From Alphaproteobacteria bacterium (GTDB lineage: Bacteria; Pseudomonadota; Alphaproteobacteria; Zavarziniales; Zavarziniaceae), in assembly GCA_021774355.1 (NCBI GenBank), contig JAJFJE010000347.1:1-8020 (forward strand): DNA of 8,020 bases, given 5' to 3'. The first letter of the stretch is position 1; each line of letters opens with the position of its first letter. Below the pieces are notes generated by a model, which ran no database searches, was not told the DNA's origin, and saw only the letters and a list, made by a program, of their open reading frames with translations. Made by a program: the position numbers and the translations under genes. Of the stretch, positions 5,886 to 8,020 are shown in pieces.

Positions 5886-7325
5886 CTACATCTGGCGGAC
5901 CCGGCCGTCGGTTGCCAGTGCCGCCTCGCGCACGGCTTCCATCTCGGTCGGGTGGGCGTGGCAGATGCGGCCGACATCCTCGGCGGCAGCGCCGAATTCG
6001 ATCGCGGTGACCAGTTCGGCGATCATGTTGCCGGCATCCGAGCCGATGATATGGGCACCCAGGATGCGATCGGTCGCGGCATCCGCCAGGACCTTCACGA
6101 AGCCTTCGGTGGTCAGGTTTGCCTTGGCCCTGGCATTGGCGGTAAAGGGGAACTTGCCGACCTTGTAGGCGATGCCCGCGGCCTTCAGTTCCTCTTCCGA
6201 ACGGCCGACATTGGCCACTTCCGGCATGGTGTAGACGACGCCGGGAATGGCGTCGTAGTTCACGTGGCCCGCCTGGCCGGCCATGATCTCGGCCACGGCG
6301 ACGCCCTCCTCCTCGGCCTTGTGGGCCAGCATCAGGCCGCCGATGACGTCGCCGACGGCAAAGATGGTGGGGACGTTGGTACGGTAATGGGCGTCGACCG
6401 GGATGAAGCCCCGCGGGCCCGCCTCGACCCCCGCCGCCGCGAGATCGAGGCCGTCGGTATAGGGGCGCCGGCCGACCGCCACCAGCACGACATCGGCCGC
6501 GAGGTCCAGGGCATCGCCCCCGGCCACCGGCTCGACCGTGAGCCTGGCCTTCTTGCCGTCCGAAACGCAGGTCGTTACCTTGTGGCCAAGCAGGAATTTG
6601 ATCCCCTGCTTGGCCAGGATGCGCAGGAACTGCTTCGACACCTCGCCGTCGAGGCCGGGCGTGATGCGATCGAGGAACTCGATCACCGTGACCTCGGCGC
6701 CCAGCCGGCGCCACACCGAGCCGAGTTCCAGGCCGATCACGCCACCGCCGATGACGATCATGGTCTTGGGCACGGCGGCCAGGTCGAGGGCGCCGGTCGA
6801 CGAAACCACGATCTTCTCGTCGATCGCGATGCCAGGCAGAGCCGTCACTTCGGAACCGGTGGCGATCATCACATTGCGGGTCGCCAGGGTTTCGCCGCCG
6901 CCGGCATTGAGGGTTACGGCGACGTTATGGGCATCGACGAAGCGCGCAGTCCCGGCCAGGTAGGTAATCTTGTTCTTCTTCATCAAATATTCGACGCCGC
7001 GGGTCAGTTCGGTGACGACCTTGGCCTTCTGGGCCTGCATCGCCGCCAGATCGAGTGTCACGCCGGCGACCTTGATGCCGAACTTGCCCAGGCCATGTCC
7101 CGCCTCCTCGTAAAGCTCCGAGGCGTGAAGCAGGGCCTTGGAGGGGATGCAGCCGACATTCAGGCAGGTCCCGCCAAGGGCGCCGCGCTTGTCGACGATC
7201 GCGGTCCTGAGGCCCAGTTGGGCGGCACGGATCGCCCCGGTATAGCCCCCGGGGCCGCCGCCCACGATCACCAGATCATAGGCGACGGAGGCTGGTGCAT
7301 CCGTAGGGGGTGCGGGCTCGGTCAT
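5886..7325 (-). CDS. lpdA: Dihydrolipoamide dehydrogenase (E3)
   Basis: This flavoprotein reoxidises the dihydrolipoyl arm of E2 and reduces NAD+; placement after odhB points to the 2-oxoglutarate dehydrogenase complex. It has 479 residues, against about 465-475 for the family. The FAD-binding GGGPGG is at 22-27, the redox disulfide Cys54/Cys59 in CLNVGCIPSK, and ATGS at 155-158. The NAD-binding GGGVIG is at 193-198, with Glu216 ending the second strand, which fits NAD over NADP. The second FAD motif FAVGD is at 322-326, and the C-terminal base pair is His458/Glu463 (HPTEME). The start at 7325 has AAAGG at 7333-7337, 7 nt upstream. An upstream in-frame ATG at 7370 would add 15 residues read partly from a repeat-like element and is rejected. 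The product may also serve pyruvate dehydrogenase if no other E3 exists in the genome. Confidence 0.98.
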   Translation of the reverse strand: MTEPAPPTDAPASVAYDLVIVGGGPGGYTGAIRAAQLGLRTAIVDKRGALGGTCLNVGCIPSKALLHASELYEEAGHGLGKFGIKVAGVTLDLAAMQAQKAKVVTELTRGVEYLMKKNKITYLAGTARFVDAHNVAVTLNAGGGETLATRNVMIATGSEVTALPGIAIDEKIVVSSTGALDLAAVPKTMIVIGGGVIGLELGSVWRRLGAEVTVIEFLDRITPGLDGEVSKQFLRILAKQGIKFLLGHKVTTCVSDGKKARLTVEPVAGGDALDLAADVVLVAVGRRPYTDGLDLAAAGVEAGPRGFIPVDAHYRTNVPTIFAVGDVIGGLMLAHKAEEEGVAVAEIMAGQAGHVNYDAIPGVVYTMPEVANVGRSEEELKAAGIAYKVGKFPFTANARAKANLTTEGFVKVLADAATDRILGAHIIGSDAGNMIAELVTAIEFGAAAEDVGRICHAHPTEMEAVREAALATDGRVRQM

Positions 7326-7365
7326 GGCACGGCCTTTATCAGTGAAGCGACGCTGCGTGTTGGCT

Positions 7366-7445
7366 GTCATTGCGCGGCGGGACGACGAAGCAATCCAGGA
7401 TTTCGCCGCGGTTCACGGGAGTGCTGCGCATCCCTTCGCAAGGAC
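7366..7445. repeat. REP/palindromic-type dispersed element between odhB and lpdA
   Basis: The gap between odhB and lpdA (7326-7471, 146 bp) holds an ~80-bp element with imperfect inverted ends: GTCATTGCG at 7366-7374 and CGCAAGGAC at 7437-7445 (8 of 9 positions complementary). Next to the left end is GACGACGAAGCAATCCAGG (7381-7399). From memory this combination matches the short palindromic repeats (GTCATTGCG...GAAGCAATCCAG...CGCAATGAC) scattered between genes in many proteobacterial genomes. The right half looks degenerate. It would be transcribed in any odhB-lpdA message and could fold into a hairpin affecting stability or read-through. Copy number cannot be judged from one window. Confidence 0.6.
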
Positions 7446-7471
7446 GGAAAGATCGGCCCGGACGGCGCTCG

Positions 7472-8020
7472 TTACACGCCGAACAGCAGGCGCTGCGGAT
7501 CCTCGATGGCGTCCTTGACCCGGACCAGGAAGGTCACGGCCTCGCGGCCGTCGACGATCCGGTGGTCGTAGCTCAAGGCCAGATACATCATCGGGCGGAC
7601 CAGGATTTCCTTGCCCACCACCATCGGCCGGTCCTGGATCTTGTGCATCCCGAGGATACCCGACTGAGGCGGATTGAGGATCGGCGTCGACATCAGCGAG
7701 CCGAACACGCCGCCGTTGGAAATGGTGAAGGTACCGCCCTGGAGATCTTCGATCGCCAGCTTGCCGTCGCGCGCCTTGGTGCCCAGCGCGGCAATGTCCC
7801 GCTCGATCTCGGCGAAACCCTTGGTATCGCAGTCGCGCACCACCGGCACCACCAGGCCCTGGGGCGAGGACACCGCAACCGAGATATCGTAATAGTTCTT
7901 GTAGACGATCTCGTCGCCTTCGACTTCGCCGTTGACCGCCGGCACTTCCTTCAGCGCCTGGACACAGGCCTTCACGAAGAAGGCCATGAAGCCCAGCTTG
8001 ACCCCGTGCTTCTTCTCGAA
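7472..8020 (-). CDS. odhB: Dihydrolipoyllysine-residue succinyltransferase (E2 of 2-oxoglutarate dehydrogenase), N-terminus outside the window
   Basis: This is the C-terminal 182 residues of an E2 acyltransferase, covering most of the catalytic core. Lipoyl and E1/E3-binding domains would lie beyond the right edge. The frame is open through base 8020 (FEKKHGVKLGF). Core motifs are GLVVPVVRD, FTISNGGVFGS, TPILNPPQSGILG and the active-site signature SYDHRIVDG, with His153 and Asp157 counted from the window edge. Ending in EDPQRLLFGV, and with HKIQDRPMVV, it looks like succinyltransferase (OdhB/SucB) rather than the acetyltransferase of pyruvate dehydrogenase. The enzyme passes the succinyl group to CoA in the TCA cycle. 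The adjacent E3 gene downstream agrees, and odhA (E1) would be expected upstream of odhB, outside the window. Confidence 0.95.
   Translation of the reverse strand, partial: FEKKHGVKLGFMAFFVKACVQALKEVPAVNGEVEGDEIVYKNYYDISVAVSSPQGLVVPVVRDCDTKGFAEIERDIAALGTKARDGKLAIEDLQGGTFTISNGGVFGSLMSTPILNPPQSGILGMHKIQDRPMVVGKEILVRPMMYLALSYDHRIVDGREAVTFLVRVKDAIEDPQRLLFGV

Noticed and set aside
5266..6714. 482-codon minus-strand open frame over lpdA, the membrane protein gene and the spacer
   Set aside because: It is an alternative frame of LpdA on the same strand, rich in Arg/Gly/Pro, and inconsistent with the conserved protein there.
5952..7571. 539-codon plus-strand open frame antisense to lpdA
   Set aside because: The opposite strand encodes a complete LpdA with all cofactor and redox motifs. 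The antisense product is low-complexity and runs through the intergenic repeat into odhB.
1..8020. A novel defence, mobile or biosynthetic system
   Set aside because: Both strands were read through. All long motif-bearing frames are housekeeping or ordinary single genes, and no transposase, integrase of mobile type, nuclease cassette, spacer array or synthase was found. XerC here is the chromosomal type by context.

Overview
The window is very GC-rich, densely coded DNA, most likely from the chromosome of an alphaproteobacterium (Rhodospirillales-like). This is inferred from the gene set, from the XerC/DUF484/transaldolase/PriA cluster lying next to 2-oxoglutarate dehydrogenase genes, and from a short dispersed-repeat type common in such genomes. 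No sequence search was possible. All but one of the recognisable genes are core housekeeping genes, and I see no phage, transposase, CRISPR array, toxin pair or defence module.

Left part (1-4452): priA (replication-restart helicase) runs leftwards and is cut by the left edge, so its C-terminus is missing. A 100-bp divergent spacer separates it from a rightward, tightly packed cluster: a TalC-type transaldolase, a DUF484 protein and the tyrosine recombinase XerC. The gap between the first two is 7 nt, and XerC begins 26 nt after DUF484 or overlaps it if a GTG start is used. PriA restarts collapsed forks and XerC resolves chromosome dimers, so the cluster links genome maintenance with one pentose-phosphate enzyme.

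Right part (4520-8020): everything reads leftwards. From upstream to downstream these are odhB (2-oxoglutarate dehydrogenase E2, N-terminus off the right edge), lpdA (dihydrolipoamide dehydrogenase, E3), a small four-helix membrane protein of unknown function, and an exported alpha/beta hydrolase with its own strong Shine-Dalgarno. OdhB and LpdA are two of the three subunits of the TCA-cycle 2-oxoglutarate dehydrogenase complex. The hydrolase converges on xerC across a 67-bp gap.

Non-coding structure is limited. An ~80-bp palindrome-ended element resembling the dispersed 'GTCATTGCG...GAAGCAATCCAG' repeats sits between odhB and lpdA. Three perfect inverted repeats cluster in the 121-bp spacer upstream of the hydrolase. 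A perfect 14-bp tandem duplication spans the xerC stop codon. No gene-free stretch exceeds 146 bp. The most notable points are the repeat-like element, the palindrome cluster, the uncharacterised membrane protein, and active-site residues that mark the TalC-family enzyme as a true transaldolase rather than fructose-6-phosphate aldolase.
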